NCBI RefSeq assembly: GCF_014230355.1 | Contig: NZ_JACLAX010000003.1 | Span: 62,001 to 126,000 of the forward strand | Length of the DNA stretch: 64,000 bases | Origin: Novosphingobium piscinae | GTDB lineage: Bacteria; Pseudomonadota; Alphaproteobacteria; Sphingomonadales; Sphingomonadaceae | Direction of reading: 5' to 3' | Shown: positions 1 through 9,780 of the stretch, piece after piece | How the letters are laid out: every line of letters begins with the position of its first letter | Numbering within the stretch: the first letter of the stretch is position 1 | Position numbers and translations under genes: made by a program | The notes under the pieces: model-generated | Databases searched by the model: none | Told to the model about the DNA's origin: nothing | The model's input: the letters and a program-made list of their open reading frames with translations, nothing else

Positions 1-1933
1 CCAGCGCCGATTGTCCGGCGGTCTCTATGCGGAAGCCCTCGGCGATCGGGGCCAGCGCCACGCGCACGTCGCGCAAGCCAGCGGCCGGGAGCGGGTTGGC
101 CAGCACCAGGACCGCGTGGGGGCCGTCCTTCTCCACTGCCGCCTCGAGCGTGAAGCGGCCATAGTCGCGGTGGCGCCCGGTGCCGGCCAGGGTGGTGACT
201 CCGCCCGGCCGGTTGCGGCCGTTGAGCTGGACCGCCAGCTTGCTGCCATCGATGGTGAAGCGTTGGAGCAACAGCGGCTGCGCCCCGCCGATCCGCACCC
301 CGCCGGCAAAGCGGATGCCGGTCCCGGCAAGCGTGGTGAGCGTGGCATTGCGCACCTGGGTCATTCGCCCGCGCACCCCGGCATCGACCAGCCACGGCTG
401 CCGCCCGAAGCGGGCGTCGAGCCGCAGGTCGGCATTGGCGAGGCCGAGGTTCGCCAGGGCAACATCGCGCGCCGCGATCGGACCGGTCAGGCGATAGTCC
501 CCGCGCCGGGTGTCTCCGTTGAGCTGAAGCGAGGCGCCCAGACCCGGCGCGCCGACGACAAGGTCTGTCGCCGAGAGCCGGGTACCGTCGAGCACGATGG
601 TTCCGCGCGCGCGCCCGGTGGCCAGCCGCGGATCGACCAGCGCATTGCCCGTGACGATCCGCCCGGTGGTGAGATCCACGGGCAGGGTCCAGCGATTGTC
701 GATGCGGGTCAGGCGCCCCTGTTGGACGATCCGGTCGGCCGAAAGCCCGCTCCATGCGATCCGCGTCGCAGTCAGGCGGTGCTGAACCACCAGATCGCGC
801 AGTTCACCGTCAAGCGTCGCCTCGAGCCGGGCCGCCTCGATCCGGCTGCCGGGCCCCAGCAGCCCGGGATCGCGCGTGCGTGCGACGAGCTTGACCTGCC
901 GCAGCGCGTTGCGGGCGAGATCCGCCGTACCGCGCAGGGTGACATCCACCCCGCGGCCCTGCGCGGCCAGATCGCCGGCCAGCACCGAATCGACCAGCGT
1001 GCCGGCACCGCGCAGCTGCACCGTATCTCCCGTCACCCGGGACAGTGCTGCAGGGACCCAGGCTCCAGGATGGAGCGACCCCGAAAAACTGTAGCGCCCC
1101 GCCCGATTGACCAGCGCGAGATCGGCCAGCGCCTTGTCGCCCTGCTTCGCCAGTGCCCGGCCCTGCCAGGCGGTGTAGCGGCCTGCACCGTGAACCTGCA
1201 GGGTCATGCCGTCGCGCGCGCCGACCAGCGCGGCCAGCACGCCGCCGCGCGGCGCGTTGTAGTCCAGCCGGGCCACGAAACGGTCGGCCTTGGGCTCGCT
1301 GTCGAGATAGGCGTGGAGCCGGTCCGAACCGCCCAGCTGCGCATCCGTCAGCAGGTAGGCGCGGCCTTGGCGGATGGTCGTCCGGGCGACCAGGTCGATC
1401 CGCCGCGGCGTGCCCATCACCCCCCGGCCCAGGGTCAGCCGGTCCAGCTCGAACCGATCGATACGGATATCGAAATCGGGCAGGATCGGTGCATCGGGAT
1501 CGCCCGGGTTGAGCCGCGGGGCGCGGTGCAGCAGCCCACGGCGCAGGATCAGCTTGCGCACGTCCAGCCCGGCGCTGAACCAGCGCAGCGGGCGCCAGTC
1601 GAGCTCGATCTCGGGCACCTCGAGGAACAGGCCCTGCGGATCGGAGAAGCGCACGTCGCGCAGCGTTGCCGCACCCGTCAGCGTTCCGTCGATCCGCCCG
1701 ACCTCAACCCGCATGCCGGAGGCCGGGGCATAGCGCGCGATGCGATCGACCACGAAGCGGTGCCCGATCGGGCTTTCCAGCACGACCAGCCCGATCGCCA
1801 CCAGCCCGACCAGCGCCAGCAGCACCGCCAGCAGCCCGCTTTGCCAGCCGCGCCGCCGCCCGACAGGGTCCGGCGCGACGGGCAGCGGAGGAGGTGCCGC
1901 AAAGGCGGCGGCAGGTGGTTCGGCCCCGTCCAT
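1..1933 (-). CDS. tamB: Translocation and assembly module protein TamB (partial, C-terminus beyond window)
   Basis: The minus-strand frame starts with ATG at 1933 and stays open to the left edge, so about 644 N-terminal residues are visible and the DUF490 C-terminus is outside. The N-terminus is a short Pro/Ala-rich cytoplasmic tail, then basic RRR, then one hydrophobic anchor (about residues 35-55). A long beta-repeat region of the AsmA/TamB kind follows. TamB is an inner-membrane-anchored periplasmic protein that works with TamA to deliver phospholipid or proteins to the outer membrane. The start overlaps the tamA stop (TGATG), so the two genes are translationally coupled. The start choice rests on this overlap and on the anchor immediately behind it. 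Confidence 0.9.
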   Translation of the reverse strand, partial: MDGAEPPAAAFAAPPPLPVAPDPVGRRRGWQSGLLAVLLALVGLVAIGLVVLESPIGHRFVVDRIARYAPASGMRVEVGRIDGTLTGAATLRDVRFSDPQGLFLEVPEIELDWRPLRWFSAGLDVRKLILRRGLLHRAPRLNPGDPDAPILPDFDIRIDRFELDRLTLGRGVMGTPRRIDLVARTTIRQGRAYLLTDAQLGGSDRLHAYLDSEPKADRFVARLDYNAPRGGVLAALVGARDGMTLQVHGAGRYTAWQGRALAKQGDKALADLALVNRAGRYSFSGSLHPGAWVPAALSRVTGDTVQLRGAGTLVDSVLAGDLAAQGRGVDVTLRGTADLARNALRQVKLVARTRDPGLLGPGSRIEAARLEATLDGELRDLVVQHRLTATRIAWSGLSADRIVQQGRLTRIDNRWTLPVDLTTGRIVTGNALVDPRLATGRARGTIVLDGTRLSATDLVVGAPGLGASLQLNGDTRRGDYRLTGPIAARDVALANLGLANADLRLDARFGRQPWLVDAGVRGRMTQVRNATLTTLAGTGIRFAGGVRIGGAQPLLLQRFTIDGSKLAVQLNGRNRPGGVTTLAGTGRHRDYGRFTLEAAVEKDGPHAVLVLANPLPAAGLRDVRVALAPIAEGFRIETAGQSAL

Positions 1934-4140
1934 CAGAAGGCCTGGCCCAGTGCGACGCTCACGGTCACCCGGCTGTCCCCCGGACGCGGGTTGAGCGGCG
2001 TGCCGAGATCCAGTCGGATCGGCCCGAACCCGCTCTTGTAGCGCAGTCCCAACCCGGCGCCGTAGCGCAGCCCGGTGAGCGTCGGACGGATCGATTCGGC
2101 CACGGTCCCGGCATCGAGGAACGGCACCACCTCGACCGCGCCGTCGAGCAGCCCGGTGCCGATGCGCGCCTCGACGCTCAGCTCGACCAGTGAACGCCCG
2201 CCCGAGGGATCACCGGCATTGTTGCGCGGACCGATTTCCTGGAAGCCATAGCCGCGCACCGATCCGCCACCGCCGGCGTAGAACCGCCGCGACGGCGCGA
2301 TATTGGCCAGCGGCGTGCCAGGGATGCTGCCCACCCGCCCGCGCGCGGCCAGTACCAGCCGGCTGCCCACGGCCTTGTAGCCTGACAGGTCGAACTGGAT
2401 GCGGGCGTAATTGACGGTCGGACCGTTCTGCTGCTTCGAGATTTCCGGAGAGATGCGCAGTGCGCCGCGCCAGCCGCGGGTCGGATCGAGCAGGTTGTCC
2501 GAATAGTCGAGCGCGCCGCGCACGGGCAGTGCGGCGATAAAGAAGGTGTTGCGCGGCACCGACTGGCCGCCGACCGCGCTCTCGCGCTCCTGCGTCGCCA
2601 GGATCTCGACCCCGGCCGACCAGATCCACGGCTTCTGGAACAGCAGTGTGGTCAGCTTCTCGAAGCTGCCGGTGAAGGCCAGGGTCCGCGCGGTATAGGC
2701 GTCGCGCTGGACGGTATTGGCATAGACATCCAGCGTCAGGACCTGATCGCGGCCGTGCCAGTTGTTCCAGCGCACGGTCGTGCCGGCCAGCTGCTCGAGC
2801 GTACCCGCCACCCCGCGCAACCGCAGCATGCCCTCGGGCGGGAAGAAGTTACGGTGTTCCCAGCTGCCCTCGAGGCGGAAGCCGTTGCCGGTCTCGTAAC
2901 CGACCAGCCCCGCGATGGTGCGCTGCGGGCCCGGCACCATCGCCACGTCCATCGCCACCTCGCCGGTCTGTCCCGGGGCTGCCGGGGCGCTCGATTCGCG
3001 CGGGGTGACCGTGACGCTGGCGACCAGACCGGTGGCGAGGATCGCGCGGCGCAAGTCCTCCTGGCGGGTGCGCTGATAGAGCTCCCCCGGCTTGAACCGC
3101 GCGATGTCGGCAATGTGCTGCGACGAGAGGAACCGCGGCTGCTGGCTGATCAGCGGCCCGAACCGATACTTGCCGCCAGGATCGACCGGCACGGTCAGAT
3201 CGCCCTCGCGCCGCTTGTGATCAACCAGCAGGTCGGGCTCGCCGACCTTGGCAAAGGCGTAGCCTGTCTCGCCGAGCGCGGTGTCGAGCGCGCTGCGCTG
3301 CGCCACGATTCGGTCGTTGTCGAGCGGATCGCCGGAGGCGATGGCGAAGGTCTGGCGGAACCCGACGGCATCAGGCCCGGCCCGGTCGAGCTGGCCCAGC
3401 GCGATCGCCCCGAAGCGGAAGCGCGGCCCCGGCTCGACGTCGAAGCGCACCATCACGTCGGTCCCGACCTCGGCCGCGGTGAGATCGCCCTTGCCAACGG
3501 TCTGGGTGACCAGCGCGTCATAATAGCCGTAGATCCGCAGCAGCTGGGCGATCAGTTCGCGGTCGGCGCGGGCGCGGGCAGCGACCTGGGCGAAGGTCGC
3601 CTCCTTGTTGTCGTACTTGAGCAGTGTGGAGAGTGCCGAAAACCGGTCGATGAAAGTCGCCCGTTCGGGGAAGGTCTGCAGGCGCGGGGGAAACACCAGG
3701 GTCAGGTGCCCGGAAACCTTGATCTCCTCGCCCGAGGCGACCGTGCTCTCCGGCAGGGTGACGGCCGTTGTCCCCTCGGCCGCCAGATCCGGATCGGGCG
3801 GCAGCGCGGCGAGGACCGGGACCGGCTCGGTCGCGTCGGGCCAGGGCAGGGTCATGCCAGGCAGCTCGGCCAGCGGGGCGGTGGGATCGACCCGGCCCGC
3901 TGGCGTCTCGGCCACGGACGCATCGCCCGAGGCACCGGCCCAGGCTTCGGGATCGGCCACCGCATTATCGGGAATCAGCTCGCGCAGATCGGCATCGGGG
4001 GAGATCGTCCCTGGTAGCGCCGGGCTGTCCGGCGGGGGCGGCGACGTCGGAACCGGGACAGGCGATGCCGGAGCAGGCGCTGCCGCCTGTGCCCGCAGCG
4101 GGGCAGGCTGGCTGGCAGCCGCGCCGGCCGCCAGCAGCAT
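1933..4140 (-). CDS. tamA: Outer membrane assembly protein TamA (BamA/Omp85 family)
   Basis: The protein is about 735 aa. A signal-like Ala/Leu-rich N-terminus is followed by a Pro/Ala-rich linker, POTRA-type repeats and a C-terminal 16-strand barrel domain. The barrel part shows Omp85 hallmarks, including a Gly-rich SVRGYGFQE stretch close to the VRGY motif and a terminal aromatic residue after VSVALGQ. TamA is the outer-membrane partner of TamB, whose gene overlaps its stop. ATG at 4140 was chosen because it lies just after the bpt stop. An in-frame ATG at 4263 would add 41 residues and overlap bpt by about 100 bp, and it cannot be excluded because the shorter form has a weak basic n-region. 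Confidence 0.88.
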   Translation of the reverse strand: MLLAAGAAASQPAPLRAQAAAPAPASPVPVPTSPPPPDSPALPGTISPDADLRELIPDNAVADPEAWAGASGDASVAETPAGRVDPTAPLAELPGMTLPWPDATEPVPVLAALPPDPDLAAEGTTAVTLPESTVASGEEIKVSGHLTLVFPPRLQTFPERATFIDRFSALSTLLKYDNKEATFAQVAARARADRELIAQLLRIYGYYDALVTQTVGKGDLTAAEVGTDVMVRFDVEPGPRFRFGAIALGQLDRAGPDAVGFRQTFAIASGDPLDNDRIVAQRSALDTALGETGYAFAKVGEPDLLVDHKRREGDLTVPVDPGGKYRFGPLISQQPRFLSSQHIADIARFKPGELYQRTRQEDLRRAILATGLVASVTVTPRESSAPAAPGQTGEVAMDVAMVPGPQRTIAGLVGYETGNGFRLEGSWEHRNFFPPEGMLRLRGVAGTLEQLAGTTVRWNNWHGRDQVLTLDVYANTVQRDAYTARTLAFTGSFEKLTTLLFQKPWIWSAGVEILATQERESAVGGQSVPRNTFFIAALPVRGALDYSDNLLDPTRGWRGALRISPEISKQQNGPTVNYARIQFDLSGYKAVGSRLVLAARGRVGSIPGTPLANIAPSRRFYAGGGGSVRGYGFQEIGPRNNAGDPSGGRSLVELSVEARIGTGLLDGAVEVVPFLDAGTVAESIRPTLTGLRYGAGLGLRYKSGFGPIRLDLGTPLNPRPGDSRVTVSVALGQAF

Positions 4141-4159
4141 CAGTCCGAAACGGCTCAGG

Positions 4160-4993
4160 CTAGCGGGGATCGGGGTAGGCAGCGGGAAACTTGGAGGCTT
4201 GCCCCGCACCGCCGCTCGCCGGGACGGCGACCACGGACTGGATGAGGTGGTCCTGCTCGGCATCGCTCAGTCGTTCCCAACCGTCGCGACCAAGCCGCTC
4301 GAGCGGCCGATAGCGGACCTTGTACTGCATCCGCTCCGAGCCCTGCACCCAATAGCCAAGATAGACATAGGGCAGACCGAGGCGGGCGGCGCGGCGGATG
4401 TGATCGAGAATGATGAAATTGCCAAGCCCTGCACGCGCCTCATGAGCGGGATCGTAGAAGCTGTAGATCATCGACAGGCCGTCGCCCTGGCGGTCGGTCA
4501 GGCAAGCTCCGACGAGGCGGCCCGGAGTGATCCCGTCGCCAGGCTCCCGGTACTCCATGACAAAACTCGTCACCGGGGTATGTTCCACCATGTCGGCGAA
4601 ATCGACCTCGTCCATCTGCGCCATGCCGCCGTCGGGATGGCGCGTGCCGAGATAGCGGCGCAGCAGCTCGAACTGCTCGTTGGTCGCCCAGGGCTTGCAC
4701 TCGGTCACCACCAGATCCTGGTTGCGCTTGAGATTGCGCCGCTGGGTGGCCGAGGGATTGAACTCGGTCGCCACGACGCGAACCGATACGCAGGCGCTGC
4801 AATCACCGCAGGACGGACGATAGGCCACGGTCTGGCTGCGGCGGAAGCCGATGCGGCTGAGCGCATCGTTGAGCGCATCGGCGTGGGGCCCCTTGAGCTC
4901 GGTGAAGACCTTGCGCTCCATTCGCCCGGCCAGATAGGGACAGGGCGCCGGGCTGGTGACGAAAAACCTGGGGAAACGGACAGGTGCGGTCAC
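4160..4993 (-). CDS. bpt: Aspartate/glutamate leucyltransferase
   Basis: The protein is 277 aa, a full-length ATE-type aminoacyl-tRNA--protein transferase. C18 lies in a CPYL motif followed by an R/K-rich stretch, and C62-G-D-C65-S-A-C68 forms the conserved N-terminal Cys cluster. The C-terminal half holds the GNAT-like core (around [17 protein letters not shown]). Bacterial Bpt enzymes transfer leucine from Leu-tRNA to N-terminal Asp or Glu and so feed proteins to ClpS/ClpAP. The family also includes arginyl-transferases; Leu specificity is inferred from bacterial members. Its stop lies 20 bp before the preferred tamA start. Confidence 0.88.
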   Translation of the reverse strand: MTAPVRFPRFFVTSPAPCPYLAGRMERKVFTELKGPHADALNDALSRIGFRRSQTVAYRPSCGDCSACVSVRVVATEFNPSATQRRNLKRNQDLVVTECKPWATNEQFELLRRYLGTRHPDGGMAQMDEVDFADMVEHTPVTSFVMEYREPGDGITPGRLVGACLTDRQGDGLSMIYSFYDPAHEARAGLGNFIILDHIRRAARLGLPYVYLGYWVQGSERMQYKVRYRPLERLGRDGWERLSDAEQDHLIQSVVAVPASGGAGQASKFPAAYPDPR

Positions 4994-5180
4994 GGTGCCG
5001 GCAATCCTCGATCCACAAGCGACCCTAGCGAGGGGCGGGGCACACGAAGGGGTCGTGCGCTTCGATATGACTATGCTGCGAGGCGCGGCGCGAGGAAAGT
5101 GCTTTAACCAACTTTAACACGCCATCAGGGATGCCCCGGAGGGCAATCACCGGGAAAGCCCTGTCAACAGCGCGGCGGGG

Positions 5181-6434
5181 TCAGTTCACGTCGACCTGGC
5201 TCACATCGTAACCCTTGGCCCGCAGCGCGGCGACCAGCGCCTCGAGCTGCTCGCGGTCGCGCGCCTCGCACTCGATATCGGTGATCAGGCCCTTGGCCGG
5301 CAGGTGGGTGAAGATCCGCTGGTGCCAGATCTCGATGATGTTGATGTTGTGCGCGTTGAACTCCTCCATCACCTTGAACAGGGCCCCGGGGCGGTCCTGC
5401 AGGGTGAGCCGCAGCCGGGCCAGCCGGCCCGAGCGGGCGAGATCGCGCAGCAGCACGTTGGCGAGCAGACGGGTGTCGATGTTGCCACCCGTCAGGACAA
5501 TGCCAACCTTGCGGCCGGCAAAGCGGTCGCGATTGGCAAGCACCGCGGCCAGCCCGGCAGCGCCGGCGCCCTCGACCACGGTCTTCTCGATCTGCAGCAG
5601 CAGCGCCAGCGCGCTTTCCATTTCGGATTCGCGCACCAGCAGGAAATCGTCGAGCAGCTCGGCCAGGATGCGGCTGGTGAACCGCCCCGGCTCCTGCACG
5701 GCGATGCCCTCGGCCAGGGTGTCGCCACCGAGCGGGTACTGCGTGCCCTTGAGCAGGTTGTACATCGAGGGGAACAGCTCGGCCTCGACCCCGATCAGGC
5801 CGATCCCGGGCTTGAGCCCGCGCGCCGCCGTGCTCATGCCGGTCGCCAGCCCGCCGCCACCGACCGGGATGACCAGCATGTCGAGCTCGGGCGCGTCCTC
5901 GAGCATTTCGAGCGCCACGGTGCCCTGCCCGGCGGCGACGGCCGGCTCGTCGAAGGGATGGACGAAGGCCAGCCCGAGCTCCTGTTCGAGCCGGCGGGCA
6001 TGGGCATAGGCCTCGTCGAAGGTCTCGCCCTCGAGCACCACGGTGCCACCGACCGCCTCGGTCTGCATCACCTTCACGGTCGGTGTGGTGCGCGGCATGA
6101 CGATCGTGACCGGCAGGCCCAGCCGGGTGCCGTGGTAGCTGAGGCCCTGGGCATGGTTGCCGGCCGAGGCCGCGATCACGCCGCGGCGGCGCTGGTCGTC
6201 GGTCAACTGGAGCAGCGCGTTGAGCGCGCCGCGTTCCTTGTAGGCGGCAGTGAACTGGAGGTTCTCGAACTTGAGCCAGATGTCGCACCCGGCAATGGCG
6301 CTCAGCGTGCGGCTGTGCAGCGTCGGCGTACGCACCACCTTGCCCGCAATCCGCGCGGCCGCGGCCTGGACATCGGCAAGCGTGAGCAGCGCCGAAGCGG
6401 GCGCCGTGGTGGCAAGGGGAACGGACGTGGCCAT
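5181..6434 (-). CDS. ilvA: Threonine ammonia-lyase (threonine dehydratase) with ACT domain
   Basis: The protein is 417 aa and PLP-dependent (fold type II). The Schiff-base lysine is K66 in YKERGA, SAGNHAQG (90-97) binds substrate, and the Gly-rich VGGGGL phosphate loop is at 191-196. The last 75-80 residues form one ACT domain. It converts threonine to 2-oxobutanoate, the first committed step to isoleucine. The single short ACT domain resembles the TdcB-plus-ACT type rather than the long E. coli IlvA with two ACT-like units, so regulation by amino acids is likely but the ligand is not readable. It stands alone, separated from bpt by about 190 bp. Confidence 0.9.
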   Translation of the reverse strand: MATSVPLATTAPASALLTLADVQAAAARIAGKVVRTPTLHSRTLSAIAGCDIWLKFENLQFTAAYKERGALNALLQLTDDQRRRGVIAASAGNHAQGLSYHGTRLGLPVTIVMPRTTPTVKVMQTEAVGGTVVLEGETFDEAYAHARRLEQELGLAFVHPFDEPAVAAGQGTVALEMLEDAPELDMLVIPVGGGGLATGMSTAARGLKPGIGLIGVEAELFPSMYNLLKGTQYPLGGDTLAEGIAVQEPGRFTSRILAELLDDFLLVRESEMESALALLLQIEKTVVEGAGAAGLAAVLANRDRFAGRKVGIVLTGGNIDTRLLANVLLRDLARSGRLARLRLTLQDRPGALFKVMEEFNAHNINIIEIWHQRIFTHLPAKGLITDIECEARDREQLEALVAALRAKGYDVSQVDVN

Positions 6435-6477
6435 GACCTCGCGGCCCCTAAGATATTCCGGGCGCTTTGTCGAACCG

Positions 6478-6855
6478 CTATTGCGGCCGCGCGCCCCCGC
6501 CGCGGCGGGCGAACAGCGCGGCCAGCCCGGTCACGACCAGGATCGCCGCGGTGTCGGCGATCCAGTCGCGGATGTCGCAATCGCGCTGCAGCGCCGGGAT
6601 CGACTGGACCACCTCGATCACCGCGCCGAGGAATGACAGCCGCTCGACCGTGCGCCAGCGCGGCGCCCGGGGCCAGCCGATGGCGGCCAGCGCGGCCAGG
6701 GTGGCGAAGGCGAGGATGTGATTGACCTTGTCGCCGAGCCGGTCGGTCGGCACCTGCGGCGGATGCGGCAGGCAGGCCATGACCACCGCAAAGGCCAGCG
6801 CGGCCCAGAACAGCAGGCGGGCGGGAAGCTCGAACCGGGTGGCGGCAGGGGTCAT
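6478..6855 (-). CDS. VanZ-like small membrane protein
   Basis: The protein is 125 aa with about four hydrophobic segments. The pattern of an N-terminal transmembrane helix, a DKVNHILAF motif, and an EVVQ segment before a conserved D-x-x-D-W-x-A-D motif matches the VanZ-like family, members of which are linked to glycopeptide tolerance or have no known role. ATG at 6855 was chosen because the upstream extension is compositionally non-coding and runs into the divergent gene at 7017. The family call is good but the function is unknown. It is followed in the same direction by ilvA after 43 bp. Confidence 0.75.
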   Translation of the reverse strand: MTPAATRFELPARLLFWAALAFAVVMACLPHPPQVPTDRLGDKVNHILAFATLAALAAIGWPRAPRWRTVERLSFLGAVIEVVQSIPALQRDCDIRDWIADTAAILVVTGLAALFARRGGGARPQ

Positions 6856-7016
6856 CGCCCTGCCCTTAGCGGCCCGCCCGGGCCGTTCCAAGCCGGCTTG
6901 TCCCTCCGCCCCGGACCGCGCGCGCACCGACGCCCCGACCGGCGCGCGGGAAATCGCGGCTCGCAGCGCATGCGAGGGCTGGCAGGGCGCGCAATTGCGG
7001 GTAAACAGTCGCGGCC

Positions 7017-7916
7017 ATGAGCACACCACGCAATGTCAGTTTCATCGGTCTCGGCGTGATGGGCGGCCCCCTCGCCCGCCACCTCGGCGCGGCCGGCCAT
7101 CGCCTGACCGTGTTCAACCGCTCGCCCGCGCGCCGCGACGCCTGGCTCGCGGCCAATCCCGGACTGGCGGTGCGCGTCGCCACCAGCCCCGCCGATGCCG
7201 CGGACGGGGCGGACGTGATCCTGACCTGCGTCGGCAACGATGATGACCTGTCGGACGTGGTGCTCGGCCCCAACGGGGTCTTCACCACGTTGCGCCGCGG
7301 CGGCCTGTTCATCGATCACACCACCGCCTCGGCGCGGATCGCCCGGCAGATCGCGGTCGAGGCGCGCGACAAGGAGATCCTCTGCGTCGATGCGCCGATG
7401 ACCGGCAGCCAGATCGGCGCCGAGAAGGGCACCCTCACCCTGATGTGCGGCGGGCGGCCCGAGGCGATCGCCGCGGCCCAGCCGATCTTCGCCGCCTATA
7501 CCCAGCGCGTTGTCCATATTGGCAAGTCCGGCTACGGTCAGCTCGCCAAGATGGTTAATCAGATCTGCATCGCCGGTATCGTCTCGGGCCTGTCCGAGGC
7601 GATGCGCTTCGCCCAGGCGAGCCGCCTCGATACCGACAAGGTCTACGAGGCGATTTCGGGCGGGGCCGCGCAATCGTGGCAGATGGACAACCGCTGGAAG
7701 ACCATGGCCGCCGACGAGTTCGATTTCGGCTTCGCGGTCGACTGGATGCGCAAGGATCTGGGCCTGGCCATGGACGAGGGCCGCGCGCTGGGGGTATCGC
7801 TGCCGATCACCGCGCTGGTCAACCAGTTCTATGCCGAGGTCCAGGCCCTGGGCGGCGGCCGCGAGGACACGAGCGCGCTGGTGCGGCGCCTGCCGTTGCC
7901 GGGGCGGAAACGGTAG
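7017..7916 (+). CDS. NAD(P)-dependent beta-hydroxyacid dehydrogenase (3-hydroxyisobutyrate dehydrogenase family)
   Basis: The protein is 299 aa. The Rossmann fingerprint GLGVMG is at residues 11-16, the substrate-binding segment DAPMTGSQIGAEKGTL at about 125-140, and the catalytic Lys178 lies in GQLAKMVNQ, followed by the all-helical C-terminal domain. The family includes 3-hydroxyisobutyrate, tartronate-semialdehyde and succinic-semialdehyde reductases. The residues seen do not settle the substrate, and there is no valine-degradation or glyoxylate gene nearby. It is divergent from the VanZ-like gene, with about 160 bp between the two starts. Confidence 0.85.
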   Translation: MSTPRNVSFIGLGVMGGPLARHLGAAGHRLTVFNRSPARRDAWLAANPGLAVRVATSPADAADGADVILTCVGNDDDLSDVVLGPNGVFTTLRRGGLFIDHTTASARIARQIAVEARDKEILCVDAPMTGSQIGAEKGTLTLMCGGRPEAIAAAQPIFAAYTQRVVHIGKSGYGQLAKMVNQICIAGIVSGLSEAMRFAQASRLDTDKVYEAISGGAAQSWQMDNRWKTMAADEFDFGFAVDWMRKDLGLAMDEGRALGVSLPITALVNQFYAEVQALGGGREDTSALVRRLPLPGRKR

Positions 7917-8005
7917 CTGCCGCCGGTCCATACCGGGGTCCCGGGCGGGGGCTGGCGCGGCGGACGCAACGGATCTCCGATGGAACAGGATTGTGTAGAA
8001 CCCTC

Positions 8006-9703
8006 ATGACCACGCTTGCGCTTCGCCCCGGCCGCCCCATCATCGCCGTCCTGCTGGCTTGCGCTGGCCTCGGGCTGTCGTCCCCGGCCGCGGCCGATAC
8101 GCTGATCGACAATGTCGACGGCTTCACCCTGACCGAGGACGGCCGGATCGAGCGCCTCGACGGCCTGCTGATCGGCAGCGACGGCCGCGTGCTGCGCGTC
8201 CTCCACAAGGGCGACAAGCGGCCCGCCAGGGTCGACTATCTGCTCGACGGCAAGGGCCGCGTGCTGATGCCGGGGCTGATTGATGCCCACGTCCACGTGA
8301 TGGAGGTGGGGCTCGGGGCGCTGACGCTTGACCTTTCCACCACCCGGACGCTGGCCGAAGCCCAGGCGCGGATCGCCGCCTATGCCGCGGCGCATCCCGA
8401 TCACCCTTGGATCATCGGACGCGGCTGGAACCAGGAGGTCTGGGGGCTGGGCCGCTTCCCCACCGCGGCGGAGCTGGATGCCGTGGTCAAGGACCGCCCG
8501 GTCTGGCTGTCGCGCGCCGATGGCCATGCCGGCTGGGCCAACTCGGCCGCCCTCGCCGCCGCCGGAGTGACCGCGGCCACCAAGGCCCCGCCGGGCGGGC
8601 GGATCGAGCGCGCGGGCGCCACCCAGCAACCCGCCGGTGTGCTGGTCGATGCCGCGCAAGAGCTGGTCGGCCGGGTCGTCCCGCAGCCGCGCCCGGAGGA
8701 TCGCGATCTGGCCTTCGCCAAGGCGCAGGAGCTGTTCCTGCGGCGCGGGTTGACCGGCGTGGCCGACATGGGCACCAGCATCGAGGACTGGCAGGCCTTC
8801 CGCCGCGCCGGGGATCTGGGCACGCTGCGGCTGCGCGTGATGGCCTATGCCGCAGGCACCGAGGCGATGACCCTGATCGCCGGGTCCCAGCCGACCCCTT
8901 GGCTCTATGACGACCGGCTGCGGCTGGGTGGGGTCAAGCTCTACATGGACGGCGCGCTCGGCTCGCGCGGGGCGCTGCTGAAGGCGCCCTATGCCGATGC
9001 TCCCGGGCAGAGCGGGCTGTCGCTGCTGGACGGGGTGCAGCTGCGCAACCTGATGAGCCGCGCCGCGATCGACAAGTTCCAGGTCGCGGTCCACGCCATC
9101 GGCGACAAGGCCAATGCTGACGTGCTCGACGCGATCGGCGAACTGTCCGAAACCTACAAGGGCGACCGGCGCTGGCGGATCGAGCATGCCCAGGTGATCG
9201 ATCCGGTCGACATCCCGCGGCTGGCGCGGTTCGGCACGATTGCCTCGATGCAGCCGGTGCACCAGACCTCCGACCGGCTGATGGCCGAGGCGCGGCTCGG
9301 TCCTGGCCGCCTTGCCGGGGCCTATGCCTGGGCTTCGGTGCTCAAGGTCGGCGGACGGCTGGCCTTCGGCTCGGACGCGCCGGTCGAACTGCCCGACCCC
9401 TGGGCCGGCTGGGCCGCGGCCTTCACCCGCACCGACGAGAACGGCCAGCCCTATGGCGGCTGGCAGCCGCAGGAGCGCGTCACCCGCGAGCAGGCCCTGG
9501 CGGCCTACACCACCGACGCGGCCTTCGCCGGTTTCGCCGAGACGAAGTTCGGCCGCCTCGCCCCCGGCCTGCGCGCCGACTTCATCCTGATCGACCGCGA
9601 CCCGTTGCTGGCGAGCGCCACCGAACTGCGCGCGACACGGGTGCTCGAGACCTGGGTCGGTGGGCAAAAGGTCTGGGCAGCAGCGAGCGCGACGACGCCC
9701 TGA
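8006..9703 (+). CDS. Exported amidohydrolase family protein (YtcJ-like)
   Basis: The protein is 565 aa. A Sec signal peptide ends near AAA-DTL (about residue 31). The amidohydrolase fold follows, with metal-ligand motifs DAHVHV, VAVHAIGDKAN, RIEHAQVI and FGSDAPVE, the order seen in YtcJ-like metal-dependent hydrolases of the amidohydrolase-3 group. ATG at 8006 was chosen because it opens the signal peptide directly; the frame is open further upstream but overlaps the previous gene. The natural substrate is unknown. A periplasmic location is inferred from the signal peptide. It stands alone, convergent with tatC. Confidence 0.82.
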   Translation: MTTLALRPGRPIIAVLLACAGLGLSSPAAADTLIDNVDGFTLTEDGRIERLDGLLIGSDGRVLRVLHKGDKRPARVDYLLDGKGRVLMPGLIDAHVHVMEVGLGALTLDLSTTRTLAEAQARIAAYAAAHPDHPWIIGRGWNQEVWGLGRFPTAAELDAVVKDRPVWLSRADGHAGWANSAALAAAGVTAATKAPPGGRIERAGATQQPAGVLVDAAQELVGRVVPQPRPEDRDLAFAKAQELFLRRGLTGVADMGTSIEDWQAFRRAGDLGTLRLRVMAYAAGTEAMTLIAGSQPTPWLYDDRLRLGGVKLYMDGALGSRGALLKAPYADAPGQSGLSLLDGVQLRNLMSRAAIDKFQVAVHAIGDKANADVLDAIGELSETYKGDRRWRIEHAQVIDPVDIPRLARFGTIASMQPVHQTSDRLMAEARLGPGRLAGAYAWASVLKVGGRLAFGSDAPVELPDPWAGWAAAFTRTDENGQPYGGWQPQERVTREQALAAYTTDAAFAGFAETKFGRLAPGLRADFILIDRDPLLASATELRATRVLETWVGGQKVWAAASATTP

Positions 9704-9780
9704 GGGTCGGCCGGTTAACCCGAACGCGGCGGTCTGGCCCGGGGATCGTTACCGCGGGTCCGGCCTGACCCGGCTCGGGC

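Noticed and set aside
11..2041. 676-codon plus-strand frame opposite tamB
   Set aside because: Antisense shadow. The minus frame reads as TamB with a start coupled to tamA.
5104..5118. CtrA-like site TTAA-N6-TTAAC upstream of bpt
   Set aside because: The CtrA consensus has a 7-bp spacer. The 6-bp spacing here and the lack of a cell-cycle gene nearby make it unconvincing.
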